A model generated the notes under the pieces. That model saw only the letters and a list, made by a program, of their open reading frames with translations. It was not told the origin of the DNA and ran no database searches. DNA of 64,000 nt. Source: Christiangramia portivictoriae DSM 23547. GTDB taxonomy: Bacteria > Bacteroidota > Bacteroidia > Flavobacteriales > Flavobacteriaceae. The position numbers and the translations under genes are program-made. The stretch lies in assembly GCF_000423045.1 (NCBI RefSeq), contig NZ_KE383971.1, forward strand, positions 692,092-756,091, read 5' to 3'. Of this stretch, positions 43,009 through 52,419 are shown in pieces. Position 1 is the first letter of the stretch, and each line of letters starts with the position of its first letter.

Positions 43009-44463
43009 ATGAAAATTTTTAATAAATATACTATCAACATAATAGGTTTATTTTTTCTCTTCTTTCTGTATTCCTGTAGTGAGGATGAAGCGGTGTTGGC
43101 CGAAGAAACTACTGAAGAGCCCGACGAAAATGTTATTGACTCGAAAAAAATGGATAAAATTTTTCAAAATAAATCCCATACCAAGCCACTGGTAAATGTA
43201 TTTGAAGAATTTTCTTTTTTAGAGGCTTATTCCATGGTGAGCACAGCTGATACGCTTGGTGGAAATTTTAGAATTGGGGGAACGGCAGATGGAGCGGGAT
43301 TCTTAAAGGATGGAGAGAATTTCATATATGTCGTAAATTTTGAAAGCGACCGATCTATTGGACGTATAAGGTTTGATGAATTTTTGAACCCAGTTTCAGG
43401 AGATTATCTCCTTGACGGGGGAGTAGCCGATTATGCCCGACAATGTTCTGCAACTATGTGGGAATCTGCGATAAACGGCGGAGATAAGGATATATTTTTA
43501 TCTGCTTCAGAATCTTATCACTATCAGGTTAAGGCACTAGACCCTCGAATAGAAATACCAACGCCTACAGCTTCTTTTGGGCTAGAGGCTTTAGGTGAAT
43601 TCGCCTGGGAGAACGCCGTTCCTCTTCCTCAAAAAACCTATGCAGGGAAAACGGTAATTTTGGGGGGAGATGACGACAGTACAGATTCTGCTGGTCAGGT
43701 CGTTCTATATTATTCAGAAAATGGCGATGCAGATCTTGAAAATGGTAAAATATATGTATTAAAAGCAAAACAAGTTTCAGATGGTGCTGGATCGCAGCAG
43801 TTAGCTAATAGTGACGAAATTTATACCGAAGCTAGTTTTGATTTTAAAGAAACATATAATGTCGAATTCGTTGAGATTGAAGATGGAAGAAATCTCACTC
43901 AGGATGAAATGGAAAAAGCCTGTATCGATGTTTCTGCTATCCAATTTATGCGAGTAGAAGATCTTGATTATCAAAAAGGGACTGATGAGAATGCAAGAAA
44001 TATTTATTTCGCCGTAACCGGTGGGGGAGGACCTGCATCAGGTACCTATAATGATTGGGGTACAGTTTATAAATTAGAGTTAGATAAGGAGTCACCCTTG
44101 AAAGGTAAATTAACTCAAATTGTTAGTGGCAATACCGACTCTAATAACAGAGATGGGAACTTTGATCAATTAGAAAGTCCTGATAACATCTGTGTGACTG
44201 AAAATTTTGTATATATCCAGGAGGATCCCAGATCCTTTCTGCGCGGGCATTCAGCATCCATTTATCAAAGTGATCTTAATGGAAATAACATAAAAAAGGT
44301 TCTGGAAATGTCTCCTCTTGATGACGGCCGGTTCAAGGGGGAATTTGGCTCCTTAATAGATATTTCTGGTAAGGTAGGAATCGATAACACTTTTATGCTA
44401 GCATTAATGCCGAAGAGAGCGGTTAAATCTCAGATTGTTCTCTTGAAAAATCTCCCCAGGTAA
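43009..44463 (+). CDS. PhoX-like (DUF839) secreted lipoprotein
   Basis: 484 residues. Lipoprotein signal with lipobox FLYSCS (Cys23). The body has the PhoX-type beta-propeller pattern: FMRVEDLDYQKG, NIYFAVTGGGG, WGTVYKLELD and LESPDNICVTENFVYIQED, corresponding to the RPED, YFA-TGG, GxIYRL and NPDNL segments of PhoX alkaline phosphatases. Whether all metal and haem-like cofactor ligands of PhoX are kept cannot be settled by eye, so phosphatase activity is uncertain. It is 24 bases upstream of a di-heme peroxidase gene and shares its promoter. Confidence 0.75.
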   Translation: MKIFNKYTINIIGLFFLFFLYSCSEDEAVLAEETTEEPDENVIDSKKMDKIFQNKSHTKPLVNVFEEFSFLEAYSMVSTADTLGGNFRIGGTADGAGFLKDGENFIYVVNFESDRSIGRIRFDEFLNPVSGDYLLDGGVADYARQCSATMWESAINGGDKDIFLSASESYHYQVKALDPRIEIPTPTASFGLEALGEFAWENAVPLPQKTYAGKTVILGGDDDSTDSAGQVVLYYSENGDADLENGKIYVLKAKQVSDGAGSQQLANSDEIYTEASFDFKETYNVEFVEIEDGRNLTQDEMEKACIDVSAIQFMRVEDLDYQKGTDENARNIYFAVTGGGGPASGTYNDWGTVYKLELDKESPLKGKLTQIVSGNTDSNNRDGNFDQLESPDNICVTENFVYIQEDPRSFLRGHSASIYQSDLNGNNIKKVLEMSPLDDGRFKGEFGSLIDISGKVGIDNTFMLALMPKRAVKSQIVLLKNLPR

Positions 44464-44487
44464 CTTGTTATCTAATTTCTGACTCTT

Positions 44488-46323
44488 GTGGATGGTAATA
44501 ATTTAAAATTAGCTGGATTTTTGTTTAGTATACTTACAAGTTTTCTATTTTTTTCTTGTAAGGAAGATAATAAATATAGCCACATACCTAAAGAAAAATC
44601 AGGTCTAAAGGAAGTGCAATGGGAGGAAACAAAACAGCTTTACCTTACATCGCTTCAAGAAGCAAATGATCTTCTTGAGCAATTGGAAAATTATGATCCT
44701 GGTGCTCCCCAATCAAAAGAAATTTTCGGGAATTTAAGAAAAGCCTGGAAAATAGCTGAGCCCTTTGCAGCCTATTTAAACCCTGAGGTAGGTCATAGAA
44801 TAAACGGCCCTGCTTTGCCTGTTTTTATTGAAGACAACCAACGTGTTCTCCCGCCAATTGGCTTACAGAAAATTGAAGAAAGTATTTTTCTGGGAGACAC
44901 TTCAAAGGAAGATTATCTCAAGGAAGTACAGGTTACTAGAGGTATGATGAATATTTTGCTGGACCAAATGCAAAATAGGAAACTTACTCCAGACAGGTTC
45001 TTTATCTCAGTTCACCAACAACTTTTGCGCATTATAAGTTTTTCTATTTCAGGATTTGATACTCCTGTAACTTCAATGGGCCTCACTGAAGCGATCATTT
45101 CCCTCGAAAGTTTGGAAGCCGTCTATAATAGTAGTATTCGCCAGATTATAACAAAGAATAATAAAAAACTTGATGATGATTTTCTGGAGTCTATTTGGGA
45201 AGCTAATAAATTTCTTGATAGCGATGATTTTCAAAATTTTAACCGATATACTTTCATTAGGGAATACTTCAATCCATTGATGAGTCACTGGGTGAGAATT
45301 ATTAAAGAGACTGGTTGGAATGGAGATAGTAATTTAGTTTTTAATTTTAAATCACCAACATTTTTTGAGGATGATTCGTTCAATACCAAATTTTTTAGCC
45401 CACCTGTAAATAAAAAGTATTCGACTGAACAAATCGAATTAGGAAAAGAGTTGTTTTATGATAGAAATCTTTCTCAGGATAAAAGTATGTCATGTGCAAC
45501 CTGCCATATTCCTGAAAATGCCTTTGCGGATAGAGTTCAGTTTAATTTGAATAATAAAGAAGAAAAACTTTCCCGAAATACACCTACATTAATTAATTCA
45601 ATTTATCAAAAAGCCTTTTTTTGGGATGGTAGGTCAAATAGCATTTTAGATCAAGTTTCTGCAGTATTTTCGAATAAGGATGAATTTAATATAGGAGTAC
45701 ATCAGTTTTCCGATGAAATTTTAAATGATTCTATTTACAAGACGAAAATGTCTCAAATTCTACAGGGTTCTAAGGGAACAAGTAAAGATTTAGTCAAAGC
45801 AATTTCGGCATATGTGTCCACCTTGAATAGTTTTAATTCAAAGTTTGATCAAAACATAAGAAAGGAGAAAAATACCTACACCAAAACCGAAATAAACGGC
45901 TTCAATTTATATATGGGTAAAGCAATGTGTGCAACCTGCCATTTTCTTCCTTTGACAAATGGTACTTTACCGCCGTTTTATAAAATTTCTGAAAGAGAGG
46001 TGCTTGGAGTTCCGAAGTCAGCAAGGGAAAATAAATTAGATGATGACTTAGGCTTTTACTGGAAATATCAAGTGGAGATCCATCTAGGTGCATTTAAAAC
46101 TCCTACTTTACGTAATATTTCAGAGACAGCTCCCTATATGCATAATGGTGTATATAAAACGTTAGAGGAAGTTGTAGATTTTTATAATAAAGGAGGCGGT
46201 CGAGGCTTAGGATTTCAAGTCCCAAATCAGACTTTACCTTCTGATGAATTAAAGCTTACACAAAGTGAAATGTCAGATTTAATATCTTTTATGAAAACTT
46301 TAAAGGATTTGGAGATTAAATAA
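44488..46323 (+). CDS. Imelysin-like domain fused to a di-heme cytochrome c peroxidase
   Basis: 611 residues from a GTG start; lipobox FLFFSC (Cys24). Residues about 40-270 are helical and contain GLQKIEESIF, the place where imelysins have GxHxxE, so an imelysin-like iron-regulated domain is likely, though the His is replaced by Gln. The C-terminal part (about 310-611) is a MauG/CcpA-type peroxidase with two haem sites CATCH (Cys336-His340 and Cys481-His485) and the closing APYMHNG and FYNKGGG segments. Acts in the periplasm or at the outer membrane. Partner gene is the PhoX-like lipoprotein. Confidence 0.83.
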   Translation: MDGNNLKLAGFLFSILTSFLFFSCKEDNKYSHIPKEKSGLKEVQWEETKQLYLTSLQEANDLLEQLENYDPGAPQSKEIFGNLRKAWKIAEPFAAYLNPEVGHRINGPALPVFIEDNQRVLPPIGLQKIEESIFLGDTSKEDYLKEVQVTRGMMNILLDQMQNRKLTPDRFFISVHQQLLRIISFSISGFDTPVTSMGLTEAIISLESLEAVYNSSIRQIITKNNKKLDDDFLESIWEANKFLDSDDFQNFNRYTFIREYFNPLMSHWVRIIKETGWNGDSNLVFNFKSPTFFEDDSFNTKFFSPPVNKKYSTEQIELGKELFYDRNLSQDKSMSCATCHIPENAFADRVQFNLNNKEEKLSRNTPTLINSIYQKAFFWDGRSNSILDQVSAVFSNKDEFNIGVHQFSDEILNDSIYKTKMSQILQGSKGTSKDLVKAISAYVSTLNSFNSKFDQNIRKEKNTYTKTEINGFNLYMGKAMCATCHFLPLTNGTLPPFYKISEREVLGVPKSARENKLDDDLGFYWKYQVEIHLGAFKTPTLRNISETAPYMHNGVYKTLEEVVDFYNKGGGRGLGFQVPNQTLPSDELKLTQSEMSDLISFMKTLKDLEIK

Positions 46324-46445
46324 TTTTAATTTAGCATTAGAGTTTTTAGGCTTTTGTATATACTAACCAATATCGAAAATTTAAAACAAGTACTTATTAA
46401 AACTATTAAAGATGAAATATTATAAATTTTAGTTAAAAATTTTAA

Positions 46446-47345
46446 ATGACACCAAAAATCAGTGTTATAATTCCTACTAAAAATAGAAAAGCATCCTTAC
46501 TACGATGTCTTAATTCTGTTTTTTCTCAAACTTTAAAGCCTTTTGAGGTAATAGTCGTTGATGATGGATCATCCATTAATACTTCAGAATTTGTTTTAAA
46601 AAAATTCCCTCAAACCAAGCTAATTACAAATAAAAATTCACATGGCGGAGCTGTGGCCAGAAATCAGGGTGCTATCGCTGCAGAAGGGGATTATATAGCT
46701 TTTATTGATAGTGATGATGAGTGGCTTTCAGAACATCTAGCAGGAAAATTAGATTTATTGAATCGTAGTAATGCTGATGGTGTGTTTGGAACCTTTTATC
46801 TTTTAAAAGGAGAAGAGGAGGAAGAAATTGTTTTTGAAAAAAATATTTCACATAATAGGAATATTGGAAATGCTATTTTAGATATTAAGCGTTTTGATGC
46901 CAGGACTTCAACCTTCTTTTTTAGAAAAGAGGCTTTTAACAATATAAGATTTGATGAGAATTTAAAAAAACATCAAGATTGGGATCTGGCGATTAATTTT
47001 GATAATCACTATAAATTTGTTTTAGATGAAACTCCTTCTGTGAAAATTTATGTTGAACAAGGTGAAGATAGAATGAGCCAAAAGCTTCAACACAAGTCGA
47101 GCTTTTATTTTATTGATAAAAATTCTAAACATATTGAAGCTAATAACATATTTATGTTTTGCCTTAAACAGATAATGCGTTCACAATTGGCAAACGAATC
47201 AAAAGAGATAATTGATAAATATATAATAGTCGCTCAGCCATATTTTAAAAAGTTAAGTATAAGAAATAAGATTTTATTTAGTCTTTTGAAAAACAGGCTA
47301 TTAAATATTGGGAAGGTTTATAATTTGAGAAGTAAGATTAAATAG
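46446..47345 (+). CDS. Family 2 glycosyltransferase
   Basis: 299 residues. GT-A fold with SVIIPTKNRKASLLRCL at the start, VVDDGS, the GGAVARNQGA region and the metal-binding IDSDDEW. The C-terminal third (about 210-299) is basic and contains hydrophobic patches but no clear membrane helix. Typical inverting cytoplasmic transferase adding one sugar to a lipid-linked oligosaccharide. It stands apart from neighbours: 122 bases after the peroxidase gene and 198 bases before the next glycosyltransferase, with no consensus promoter visible in front. Confidence 0.9.
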   Translation: MTPKISVIIPTKNRKASLLRCLNSVFSQTLKPFEVIVVDDGSSINTSEFVLKKFPQTKLITNKNSHGGAVARNQGAIAAEGDYIAFIDSDDEWLSEHLAGKLDLLNRSNADGVFGTFYLLKGEEEEEIVFEKNISHNRNIGNAILDIKRFDARTSTFFFRKEAFNNIRFDENLKKHQDWDLAINFDNHYKFVLDETPSVKIYVEQGEDRMSQKLQHKSSFYFIDKNSKHIEANNIFMFCLKQIMRSQLANESKEIIDKYIIVAQPYFKKLSIRNKILFSLLKNRLLNIGKVYNLRSKIK

Positions 47346-47374
47346 TTAGTTAAAATAAGTAATCAACTAATGCC

Positions 47375-47404
47375 TTGTGCAAGTTAAGAATAAGATTATT
47401 TTTG
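47375..47404 (+). promoter_or_regulatory. Promoter with long leader before GT4 gene
   Basis: -33 TTG (47375-47377), 19-base spacer, -7 TATTTTTG (47397-47404), exact consensus. The start codon is at 47544, so the mRNA would have an untranslated leader of about 135 bases. Confidence 0.6.
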
Positions 47405-47543
47405 CAAAGCGCCTTACAATATCATAATATACCCTACAAAAAATATTTTTTCAAATTTTAATTTGTCAACTTGGGAATAAAAATTTACCAGAAAAAAAAT
47501 TCAGAAGACTTGTTTTCTACCTTTTCAAAAATGAAAAGTTAAC

Positions 47544-48656
47544 ATGAAGGTTTTACAGTTAGTTACTAGAAGACAATATAGAGGAGCAGAATTATTTGCT
47601 GCAGATCTCAGTGCAGAATTAATAAAACTGGGACATCATGTTTTATTTGTAGGTATCTATGAAAATTCGTCAGATGTTTTAGAAGTGGAAGGTGCAATAA
47701 ATCAAGACCTGGTTCCTGCAAAAACAAATGTATTTTCCATAGAGATTACACGTAAGCTTATTAAATTGATCAATGAGGAGAAACCAGACATTATTCAATG
47801 TAATGGTTCAGATACTCTCAAATATACCTATGCGGCTTCTTTTTTTGTTGAGAAAATTCCAATTGTTTATAGAAATATAAGTATTATAAGCGAATGGGTC
47901 TCAGACAGGCCCAAAAAAATGATTTATAAACGTATTTTTAATCGAGTTGCGCATGTCACTTCTGTTGGAGATGAAGCGTTGACAGATTTTATAGAAACTT
48001 ATAATTTTCCACGAAAACATGCAGAAGTAATTCGGAGAGGTATTCCAGTTAAAAGTATAGATAAATTTACTTTTTCAAAAAAATTCAGGCAAGAGTTAGG
48101 TTTCGATGATTCTACTAAAATAGCAGTTCATATTGGAAATTTTAGTCCAGAAAAAAACCATGAATTTTTAATAAATGTCTTTAAAGATTTAAGAGTAAAT
48201 TATCCTGGAATTAAATTAGTATGCGTAGGTAGTGGGATTCTATATGAGAGTGTTAGCAATATCATAAAGGAAAATGGACTGGAGAATACTATTTACCTAT
48301 TAGGTTTTCGGAAAGATATCCCTGAAATTTTAGCGGCATCTGATTGTTTAGTTTTATGCAGCAAAATAGAAGGTGTACCTGGAGTTATTCTGGAAGCCGG
48401 AACTCAAAAAACACCTTCGATAGCTACAAATGTTGGTGGAGTAAAAGAGGCTTTAATCGATGGAGAAACAGGATTTCTTATTGATAATTTTGATATAGAG
48501 GAATTTCGTATTAAACTTATCCAATTAATGGAAGATCAGAATTTGAGAGAACGGTTAGGGGAGAATGCTTATGAAATGATATCTAAAGGTTATGATCCAA
48601 AGCTTAACGCCAAGAAATTTGAAAAGCTTTATCAAAGGCTTATTAATGAGTATTGA
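47544..48656 (+). CDS. Family 4 glycosyltransferase
   Basis: 370 residues, GT-B fold. N-terminal acceptor domain starts VLQLVTRRQYRGAELFAADL; the C-terminal donor domain has HIGNFSPEKNHEFLI and the EX7E-type motif EGVPGVILEAG (about 272-282). Retaining transferase on a nucleotide sugar. Followed after 72 bases by the FkbM methyltransferase gene. Confidence 0.9.
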   Translation: MKVLQLVTRRQYRGAELFAADLSAELIKLGHHVLFVGIYENSSDVLEVEGAINQDLVPAKTNVFSIEITRKLIKLINEEKPDIIQCNGSDTLKYTYAASFFVEKIPIVYRNISIISEWVSDRPKKMIYKRIFNRVAHVTSVGDEALTDFIETYNFPRKHAEVIRRGIPVKSIDKFTFSKKFRQELGFDDSTKIAVHIGNFSPEKNHEFLINVFKDLRVNYPGIKLVCVGSGILYESVSNIIKENGLENTIYLLGFRKDIPEILAASDCLVLCSKIEGVPGVILEAGTQKTPSIATNVGGVKEALIDGETGFLIDNFDIEEFRIKLIQLMEDQNLRERLGENAYEMISKGYDPKLNAKKFEKLYQRLINEY

Positions 48657-48734
48657 AGTAAGTAGCTGTTTTTTTCTCCATTTTGAGGTTTGTGACCTGG
48701 CTTACAGTCATCCTTTCTTTATTAATTATTGTAT

Positions 48735-49490
48735 ATGCTGAACCTTAGAAAACATAGTTTCTTAAGACGTAGTAATATGTTTGGAATGCTACTGAGATTA
48801 CCATTCCTGCTGATTCCTAAAAAAATGGTCATTCCAATACTTTCCGGTCCACTGAGAGGAAAGAAATGGATCGTAGGTTCTCATAATCATAGTGCCTGGC
48901 TGGGCACCTATGAAAGAAGTCAGACTTTAACTTTTTTGGATAAATGTAAAGGTCAAAAAATATTTTGGGACTTAGGAGCTCATTCAGGGTATTATACCCT
49001 CTTGTTTAAAACTATAAATAGTAACTCAACTATTTATAGTTTTGAACCCATAGAAAGTAATTACATTAATTTTGAAAGACATCTAAAACTTAATAATCTC
49101 AACAAAGTATTTTTAATTAAAAAAGCAGTATCAGATAAAGAAGGTAGTTTCAAATTTGCAAGAGGTAATTCTGTAGGAGGCAAGTTAAGTGAAACCGGAG
49201 ATATGACGGTTCCTGTAGTAAAGTTAAGTAGTTTGCTTAAGAAAGGAGCTATCGAGTTCCCGGATGTAATCAAGATGGATGTTGAAGGAGCAGAACTTCA
49301 GGTTCTCGAGGATATTAAATTCATTTTGATGTCTGAAATAAAGCCTATAATTTTTCTTTCCACACATGGTAAATATATTCATGATGCCTGTCTGGATCTT
49401 ATTAATTCCATGAGCTATAAGATAACACCTATAGATGATAAAAAAATTAATGGGGCTAGGGAATTTTTAATAGAACCACCTTCATTATAA
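48735..49490 (+). CDS. FkbM-family methyltransferase
   Basis: 252 residues from the ATG at 48735; an in-frame TTG at 48729 would add two residues. SAM-binding motif DLGAHSGYYTLLF, then FEPIESNYINFE, and VIKMDVEGAELQVLED, the hallmark of the FkbM family. Usually an O-methyltransferase acting on sugars or lipid-linked glycans. Convergent with another methyltransferase gene 49 bases downstream. Confidence 0.88.
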   Translation: MLNLRKHSFLRRSNMFGMLLRLPFLLIPKKMVIPILSGPLRGKKWIVGSHNHSAWLGTYERSQTLTFLDKCKGQKIFWDLGAHSGYYTLLFKTINSNSTIYSFEPIESNYINFERHLKLNNLNKVFLIKKAVSDKEGSFKFARGNSVGGKLSETGDMTVPVVKLSSLLKKGAIEFPDVIKMDVEGAELQVLEDIKFILMSEIKPIIFLSTHGKYIHDACLDLINSMSYKITPIDDKKINGAREFLIEPPSL

Positions 49491-49539
49491 ATCTATTTTC
49501 CCTAAGCCTATTAAATTCTTGAGACTAATTTTGAGAGAG

Positions 49540-50286
49540 TCATTTTTTTGTTAAAATTAGTACCAGTTCCTCACCATTTTCCTTAGTAGCCTTAGAATAT
49601 TTAGCTTTTACTAATCTCCAGATAAAATTTCTAAGGGGCTTTATGTCAATGATCCAGAATTTGTTCTGAGTTAATTTTGAATAAAGTTTGAGGAGGTAAG
49701 AAGATTTATAAACGTACTCTACGTGTTTGATTTCCAAGTTAATATTGGCATTCTCTAACTGTTGTTCAAGAATTTCCAGTGTATAATGGCGATAGTGTTT
49801 CTCGGATACTGGAAGAACTGTTGTGGGTACTGAAATTATAATCTTTCCACTTTCTTTAATCCGTTTTTCTAAAATTATCAGAAAATTAGTAACCTGCTCA
49901 TCGGGAACATGTTCTAAAACTTCAATAGCAGTCACTACATCAAACTCTTCCTTTAATTGGTTTGCATCTGTACAATGAAATTCAATATCTGGATGAAATG
50001 CCTGAGCAAATTTTATAGGTCTTGGGGAAAGATCGACTCCAACCTTGCGAATGCGATTTCCTAAAAGACCTAAAAACCTCCCTTCGCCACATCCTACGTC
50101 CAATATTGAGTCAGGATTAATCTCCTCTACAAGTTCTTTTATTCTCAATAAGTAGGTGAAATATTTAAAACCCCACCCCAATGAACGATGATTTACTACA
50201 TTGTTTTCACTATCTAAATAAGGTATATGATGGTAAGGGAAAATATATTGATTTTCCTGGTATTCGAACTTTTTTTCTTTTTTCAT
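49540..50286 (-). CDS. Class I SAM-dependent methyltransferase
   Basis: 248 residues. Motif I ILDVGCGEGRFLGLL (about residues 61-75), acidic strand-2 end GVDLSP, and the TAIEVLEHVPDEQ segment typical of UbiE/Coq3-like sugar or glycolipid methyltransferases. C-terminal helical extension with a cluster of basic residues. Minus strand; 155 bases downstream of the GNAT gene stop, with an inverted repeat in the gap. Substrate unknown. Confidence 0.87.
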   Translation of the reverse strand: MKKEKKFEYQENQYIFPYHHIPYLDSENNVVNHRSLGWGFKYFTYLLRIKELVEEINPDSILDVGCGEGRFLGLLGNRIRKVGVDLSPRPIKFAQAFHPDIEFHCTDANQLKEEFDVVTAIEVLEHVPDEQVTNFLIILEKRIKESGKIIISVPTTVLPVSEKHYRHYTLEILEQQLENANINLEIKHVEYVYKSSYLLKLYSKLTQNKFWIIDIKPLRNFIWRLVKAKYSKATKENGEELVLILTKK

Positions 50287-50356
50287 TTATTTAGATGGAG
50301 CTTTGGTTTGCCAGTACTAAGACCTCAATAATTCTTGATAAAACTTCTCTTAGAAC

Positions 50357-50397
50357 AGGTCTTACCAATTCGTTTTTTTAATTTTTTCTGGTAAGAC
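50357..50397. repeat. Perfect 10-base inverted repeat with 21-base loop
   Basis: GGTCTTACCA (50357-50366) and TGGTAAGACC (50388-50397) are exact inverse complements. The loop is T-rich. It lies between the GNAT stop (50442, minus strand) and the methyltransferase start (50286, minus strand), so it may be a transcription terminator/attenuator or a protein-binding site. Confidence 0.7.
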
Positions 50398-50441
50398 CAT
50401 AAGCGAAATTACTAATTAAAACTCATAAATTCGAATGAGGA

Positions 50442-51320
50442 TTAAACCGTCCCCTCCAGATCAGCAAGAGAAAATCTTATTTTTTTAATAATATTCGGCT
50501 CTCTCTCAGTATAAGTAACCATTACCTTACGGTGCCGTTTAGTGAATAGAAAATTTATTTTTGAAGTCGTATCATTCTTCATAAAATAAACGAACCAGGT
50601 ACCTTCTATCATACACGCTTTTCTAATAGCCTGATTAATATATAACTCATCCCCACAGTAATCACACAAAATGATAGATTTGATATTTTTTAATTTTGAC
50701 ACTCTATAAATGATATAATTTTCAGTACTTCCAGTGTTAAATTTCTGAATGATGTATCTTTTATCCTGATATCTCCAATTAATAAATTCTGTGGTACCTG
50801 CAGAAACGTAATCTTCATGTGAAAATTTTAAATCCCTTGATAAAGAGTTGCCAGATTTGGATTCAAAATCTAGTCTGCTTTTAAGACTAAAGGGGGAAAT
50901 GACTCCAATATAATATCCATAAACTAATTCTTTCCATCCCATTTTTAAAAATTCTGGATGACTAAATCTATTCGGATTGGCGAAAAGAAATTTGTAATCC
51001 TTCTGATAGGATTCTAAGCAAAACTTCATGAGCTTTTTAAAGATGCCTTTACCTCTGTACCTAGGATCTGTACACCCACCAACAGGTCTGGCAGCCTGAA
51101 TCATTTGTCCGTTATTATAAAAATTGAATGGCAGATAAAAAACAACTGCTACAATTTTTTTATCCATAACTGCGACAGCACCTACAGAGCTACCCCCTGG
51201 ATAATTGAGGTATTTCCAATCAAAGAACTCATCAGTATTCCTGGGGGTTAGGTTTTGATTTAATAGTTTTAATACGTATTCACGGTCGGTACTATAATTA
51301 ATAAGTCTATATGCTACCAT
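50442..51320 (-). CDS. GNAT-family N-acetyltransferase-like protein
   Basis: 292 residues. GNAT core with TDPRYRGKGIFKKLM (acetyl-CoA loop, about 89-103) and the FLFANPNRFSHPEFLKMGW segment. The N-terminus FDWKYLNYPGG resembles other GNAT-like proteins in surface polysaccharide loci and the same organisation is seen in the gene at 53547-54494 (WRYKHIDNPFG, THPKHQGKGVFKKL, NTPNEQSKPGYIKMGW). It overlaps the deacetylase start gene by 14 bases (translational coupling). Likely acylates an amino sugar, perhaps the product of the deacetylase. Confidence 0.82.
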   Translation of the reverse strand: MVAYRLINYSTDREYVLKLLNQNLTPRNTDEFFDWKYLNYPGGSSVGAVAVMDKKIVAVVFYLPFNFYNNGQMIQAARPVGGCTDPRYRGKGIFKKLMKFCLESYQKDYKFLFANPNRFSHPEFLKMGWKELVYGYYIGVISPFSLKSRLDFESKSGNSLSRDLKFSHEDYVSAGTTEFINWRYQDKRYIIQKFNTGSTENYIIYRVSKLKNIKSIILCDYCGDELYINQAIRKACMIEGTWFVYFMKNDTTSKINFLFTKRHRKVMVTYTEREPNIIKKIRFSLADLEGTV

Positions 51321-52191
51321 ATCGAATTAATGTAAGGTTGGAAATTAATGAATGTAGTCCTGAAGCTTTGACTTTTAATTCAGATAAAGGCATACCTGCA
51401 TTGGTTCTAATCCGAGAAATACCCATTGAAGAAATATTAGTTGCATTGATTCTATGATCAAATAGAAATGCCAGTTTTATATGGTTTTTTAATAGTATAT
51501 CATCTGTCTTTTCAGTTCTATCCCCATTTGGATAAGCAAAGACTTCAAACCCTTCAATCTTCCATTGATCAAATAAAGATTTGGATACCTCCAATTCGTT
51601 TTCAATCTCATCATCAGAACAATTATTTAGCATTGGATGATTATGAGTATGACTGCCTATATACATTTTATTTCTTTTCATGTATAGCAGTTCTTCAGAA
51701 GTTATTTGCTTTCGTTTTGTTGAGGGAATTTTATTTAAGATTGCGATTCTTTCTTTATTTGTCATTTTTTTCAATGCATTGATGGTTTGGCGAATTTCTT
51801 TTGAAGACTCACCCCTTACTTTACCGTTTACCTCAACATCTTTCCACCAAAAATTAACAGTTGTATCTATATAACGAGTTATTATAAAAATACAGCTACT
51901 AATTTTATTATTAATTAAAACTGGCAATCCGTTTTCTAAGACATTTCTGTAGCCATCATCAAAGGTTATTAATAATGAATAATTTGGTAGTTTAACATCG
52001 TCATTAAGTAATGACTCTCGCAAAGTCTCAATGCTAATAATATTGTAGTGCGATTTAAGGTATTGTATATGACTGGAAAAAATAGTTTTATTGGGAACAT
52101 CGTGATAAGCCAAAACACGGAGGTTTTTACGAAAATAGAATTTTACTATTCCGCTAATAAAACTCAATATTTGGTAATATAATTTTCTCAT
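51307..52191 (-). CDS. Polysaccharide deacetylase (NodB-like)
   Basis: 294 residues, with an N-terminal hydrophobic stretch (ILSFISGIVKFYF) but no clear cleavage site. NodB motifs: TFDDGY (motif 1), SHTHNHP (metal His pair, motif 2) and FAYPNGDRT (motif 3). Removes N- or O-acetyl groups from a glycan or amino sugar. Coupled with the GNAT gene by a 14-base overlap, an arrangement suggesting de-acetylation followed by re-acylation. Divergent from the plus-strand GT4 gene. Confidence 0.87.
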   Translation of the reverse strand: MRKLYYQILSFISGIVKFYFRKNLRVLAYHDVPNKTIFSSHIQYLKSHYNIISIETLRESLLNDDVKLPNYSLLITFDDGYRNVLENGLPVLINNKISSCIFIITRYIDTTVNFWWKDVEVNGKVRGESSKEIRQTINALKKMTNKERIAILNKIPSTKRKQITSEELLYMKRNKMYIGSHTHNHPMLNNCSDDEIENELEVSKSLFDQWKIEGFEVFAYPNGDRTEKTDDILLKNHIKLAFLFDHRINATNISSMGISRIRTNAGMPLSELKVKASGLHSLISNLTLIRYGSI

Positions 52192-52297
52192 GAAGCTGAA
52201 AACTGTATAACGTATGATTGAGGATGGTTGAATCGTCTCATAATCACCGAAAAAATTAGTGAAATTGGAGATTATACTATTGATTTAGTTTCTACCT

Positions 52298-52330
52298 CAA
52301 ATCTACATCTATTATAGGTAAATTCGACAA
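52298..52330 (-). promoter_or_regulatory. Possible promoter of the deacetylase-GNAT pair
   Basis: On the minus strand: -7 TAGATTTG (52305-52298), exact consensus; a TTG at 52330-52328 with a 22-base spacer, longer than usual. Leader of about 100 bases to the ATG at 52191. Confidence 0.35.
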
Positions 52331-52368
52331 TTTCTTCCTTGGGTATTCCAAACTTTATCTTATAATTC

Positions 52369-52398
52369 TTGCAGTCTTACCTAAATAGGATAATTTTG
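52369..52398 (+). promoter_or_regulatory. Promoter of the GT4-GNAT-Wzy operon
   Basis: -33 TTG (52369-52371), 19-base spacer, -7 TAATTTTG (52391-52398), exact consensus. Start codon at 52420, leader of about 17 bases. Confidence 0.62.
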
Positions 52399-52419
52399 CT
52401 GAATAGCTTAAAAAATTAG

